A stretch of 5,936 nt of DNA from SG8-41 sp032123035 (lineage in GTDB: Bacteria; Pseudomonadota; Gammaproteobacteria; Burkholderiales; SG8-41): the NCBI GenBank assembly GCA_032123035.1, contig JAQBFV010000368.1:1-5936 (forward strand). Reading direction: 5' to 3'. How positions within the stretch are numbered: position 1 is the stretch's first letter; each line of letters begins with the position of its first letter. The position numbers and the translations under genes are program-made. The notes under the pieces were generated by a model. It ran no database searches and was not told the origin of the DNA. It saw only the letters and a list, made by a program, of their open reading frames with translations. Below, piece after piece: positions 4,645 to 5,936 of the stretch.

Positions 4645-5649
4645 TTACGGAGTAACGACGACTTTGCCAAAGACCTCGCGCGTCTCAATCAGCCGGAGGC
4701 CATCCGCCGCCTGTTCGAGCGGCAACATCTTGTCGATGACCGGCTTCACCTTGCCTTCCTGGATGAGTCCCATGAGCGCCTGCAGGTTGTCGTCGTAGAA
4801 ACTGTTTGAGCCAATCACCTGGAGTTCGAAGCTCCAGATGTAGCGCAGATCCTCCTTCGGGTCGTAGCCGGCGGTCGCGCCACAGACCAGGATCTTGCCG
4901 CCGCGCTTGACGCACCGTAGCGTGGGATGCCAGGTGTCGCCGCCCGTAAAGTTGATGACTACGTCCACGCCGCCCTCGTAGTTGCGCCGTTGCGGCTTGC
5001 CGTACTTTTCGACTGCCCACTTGGAGAAATCAGTCGCCTTGTAATTGATGACATGGTCTGCGCCGAGATCCTTGAGACGCTTGATCTTGTCTTCGCTGCT
5101 CGCGCACGCGATCACCTCAGCGCCCAGCATCTTGGCGAGGATCACGCAGCCCGTGCCGACCCCGCCGCTGGCGCCGAGGACGAGCACTTTGTCCCCGCTC
5201 TTGATGGTCTGGTGCGTGATGATCATGCGGTGCGCCGTGCCATAGGCAACAGGCAACGAGGCAGCATCCTCGAAGGTGACGCCGTCCGGCATGCGGATGA
5301 GCTGGTGCTCCGCCACCAGGCACTTCTCCGCGAGGCCGCCGTGCATCATTTCGCCCATCAGGCCCTTCTTCCGGTTGAGCGGATTGACGAGCACCCGGTC
5401 ACCGGGTTTCCAACCGCTCACGCCCGGACCGACCTCGAGGATCTCACCGGCCATGTCGAGGCCGATGATCATGGGCAGCGGTACCTTGATTCCCGGCATG
5501 CCGCGCACCGTGAAGACATCGTGGTAGTTGAAGGACGTTGCCTTCACGCGGATCACGACGTGGCCGTCCTGAACGACCGGGTCCGGGAAGTCGGCGACAA
5601 ACTTGAGCTGCTCGAGGCCGCCATGCTGTTCCAATACGACTGCTTTCAT
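4645..5649 (-). CDS. Zinc-free medium-chain dehydrogenase/reductase, quinone-oxidoreductase-like
   Basis: 334-aa cytoplasmic NAD(P)H-dependent oxidoreductase of the MDR superfamily. The N-terminal GroES-like domain (about 1-125) carries NYHDV at 41-45 and GLDMAGE at 63-69. The usual zinc-ADH catalytic Cys and GHE are missing, and the four structural-zinc cysteines of the 90-110 lobe are absent (only Cys110), so it should be zinc-independent, as in quinone reductases and enoyl reductases. The Rossmann domain has the nucleotide-binding turn GASGGVG at 159-165. The start is chosen at the second of two adjacent ATGs (5649) because AAAGGA (5660-5655) is 5 nt from it but only 2 nt from the first; an even longer start at 5763 would read through the promoter. 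It is convergent to the Bug gene and appears monocistronic here. Substrate unknown: quinone, enoyl or alcohol activities are all possible. Confidence 0.9.
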   Translation of the reverse strand: MKAVVLEQHGGLEQLKFVADFPDPVVQDGHVVIRVKATSFNYHDVFTVRGMPGIKVPLPMIIGLDMAGEILEVGPGVSGWKPGDRVLVNPLNRKKGLMGEMMHGGLAEKCLVAEHQLIRMPDGVTFEDAASLPVAYGTAHRMIITHQTIKSGDKVLVLGASGGVGTGCVILAKMLGAEVIACASSEDKIKRLKDLGADHVINYKATDFSKWAVEKYGKPQRRNYEGGVDVVINFTGGDTWHPTLRCVKRGGKILVCGATAGYDPKEDLRYIWSFELQVIGSNSFYDDNLQALMGLIQEGKVKPVIDKMLPLEQAADGLRLIETREVFGKVVVTP

Positions 5650-5654
5650 CATGT

Positions 5655-5660
5655 TCCTTT
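5655..5660 (-). promoter_or_regulatory. Ribosome-binding site that decides the dehydrogenase start
   Basis: AAAGGA on the minus strand. Spacing is 2 nt to the first ATG (5652) and 5 nt to the second (5649). The Bug gene uses the same AAAGGA with 5-nt spacing, which favours the second ATG. Confidence 0.7.
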
Positions 5661-5683
5661 CGTGCGGCCGTGCTGCGCCGGAA

Positions 5684-5712
5684 ATTCTACGAACACGGCC
5701 ATGACATGTCAA
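5684..5712 (-). promoter_or_regulatory. Near-consensus sigma-70 promoter of the dehydrogenase with overlapping palindrome
   Basis: Minus-strand TTGACA (5712-5707), exactly 17 bp, then TAGAAT (5689-5684; 5 of 6 matches). The start would be near 5677, giving a leader of about 25 nt. A perfect 10-bp palindrome TGACATGTCA (5702-5711) covers most of the -35, a plausible repressor-binding position. A run of six T precedes the -35 (5716-5711). The promoter is the strongest in the window; the operator role is inference. Confidence 0.7.
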
Positions 5713-5833
5713 AAAAGCAGCCGGCGTATTGGGACTGACCACACTCTGGACGTGCGGGAACAATGCGTCATTTTCACTGTTACCATGCGCGTTGCCAATA
5801 TCGAGCTATTCGTAATTGCTTTACGCCGCTCGA

Positions 5834-5870
5834 CCCTCACCCCTACCCCCTCTCCCAAAGGGAGAGGAGG
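5834..5870. repeat. CCCTCACCC-led palindromic intergenic repeat (second copy)
   Basis: CCCTCACCCCTACCCC leads into a hairpin whose arm 5849-5856 pairs perfectly with 5860-5867 around loop AAA. It shares leader, stem composition and orientation with 4531-4569, so the dehydrogenase is flanked by direct copies about 1.3 kb apart. It lies about 120 bp upstream of the dehydrogenase promoter. Confidence 0.7.
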
Positions 5871-5879
5871 AATGCATGG

Positions 5880-5925
5880 TGCGGAAATGGTGTGTTAATC
5901 ATTTCCGCAACAGTCAAGTGTTGCG
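5880..5925. other. Two overlapping inverted repeats at the right edge
   Basis: First dyad: TGCGGAAATG (5880-5889) and CATTTCCGCA (5900-5909), a perfect 10-bp stem with a 10-nt loop. Second dyad: CGCAACA (5906-5912) and TGTTGCG (5919-5925), a perfect 7-bp stem with a 6-nt loop. They share 5906-5909 and cannot both form fully. They might end a gene lying to the right or form a leader structure. No gene is recognisable between 5713 and the window end. Confidence 0.55.
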
Positions 5926-5936
5926 ATAAAGATGCC

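Noticed and set aside
4555..4809. Small plus-strand frame starting inside the CCCTCACCC repeat
   Set aside because: Its start is in the hairpin repeat and most of its length is antisense to the dehydrogenase 3' end.
5650..5763. Longer dehydrogenase start adding up to 38 residues
   Set aside because: The extension spans a near-consensus promoter and the AAAGGA ribosome-binding site, and MKAVVLEQHGG is the usual family N-terminus.
4927..5898. Long plus-strand open frame opposite the dehydrogenase
   Set aside because: It is antisense to a convincing MDR enzyme, runs through its promoter and a palindromic repeat, and has no recognisable domain.
5840..5936. C-terminal fragment of a minus-strand gene entering from the right edge
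   Set aside because: All three minus-strand frames reach a stop quickly or only after running through the palindromic repeat, with no recognisable protein signature.

Overview
The window reads as chromosomal DNA of a GC-rich betaproteobacterium, probably of the Burkholderiales type. The main reason is a periplasmic substrate-binding protein of the Bug/TctC family, which is greatly expanded in that group. It is read divergently from a LysR-type regulator and sits among CoA-ester catabolism genes. No phylogenetic marker is present, so this placement is an inference.

Five complete protein genes are supported. On the minus strand, in transcription order, are a LysR-type regulator (2401-3318), an AMP-forming acyl-CoA ligase (608-2152) and a PaaI-type hotdog thioesterase (103-525). 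On the plus strand is the Bug/TctC binding protein (3448-4443). Convergent to it on the minus strand is a zinc-free, quinone-oxidoreductase-like dehydrogenase (4645-5649). The likely theme is uptake, CoA activation and turnover of an organic acid, controlled by the LysR protein. The substrate cannot be read from the sequence. No TctA/TctB membrane partners are present.

The non-coding DNA is the most unusual part. All three minus-strand genes on the left end at a stop codon that belongs to a tandem 7-bp repeat array. Arrays lie at 1-112, 548-578, 597-626, 2188-2213 and 2279-2407. Units differ from array to array, but nearly all keep a T(C/T)A core, which is a TGA or TAA stop on one strand. Because the period is 7, successive units place stops in all three frames. 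In the ligase-thioesterase spacer two arrays face each other and can form a long hairpin.

The right half uses other repeats. A 9/10-bp CGCAGATAAA/CACAGAGAA family occurs near 2233, 4473 and, degenerately, 4604. CCCTCACCC-led hairpins at 4531-4569 and 5834-5870 flank the dehydrogenase. The dehydrogenase has a near-consensus sigma-70 promoter (TTGACA, 17 bp, TAGAAT) overlapped by a 10-bp palindrome. The last 60 bases carry two overlapping dyads and no recognisable gene.

I see no phage, transposase, CRISPR, tRNA or rRNA. The genes are ordinary catabolic genes. The repeat architecture is what deserves a second look.
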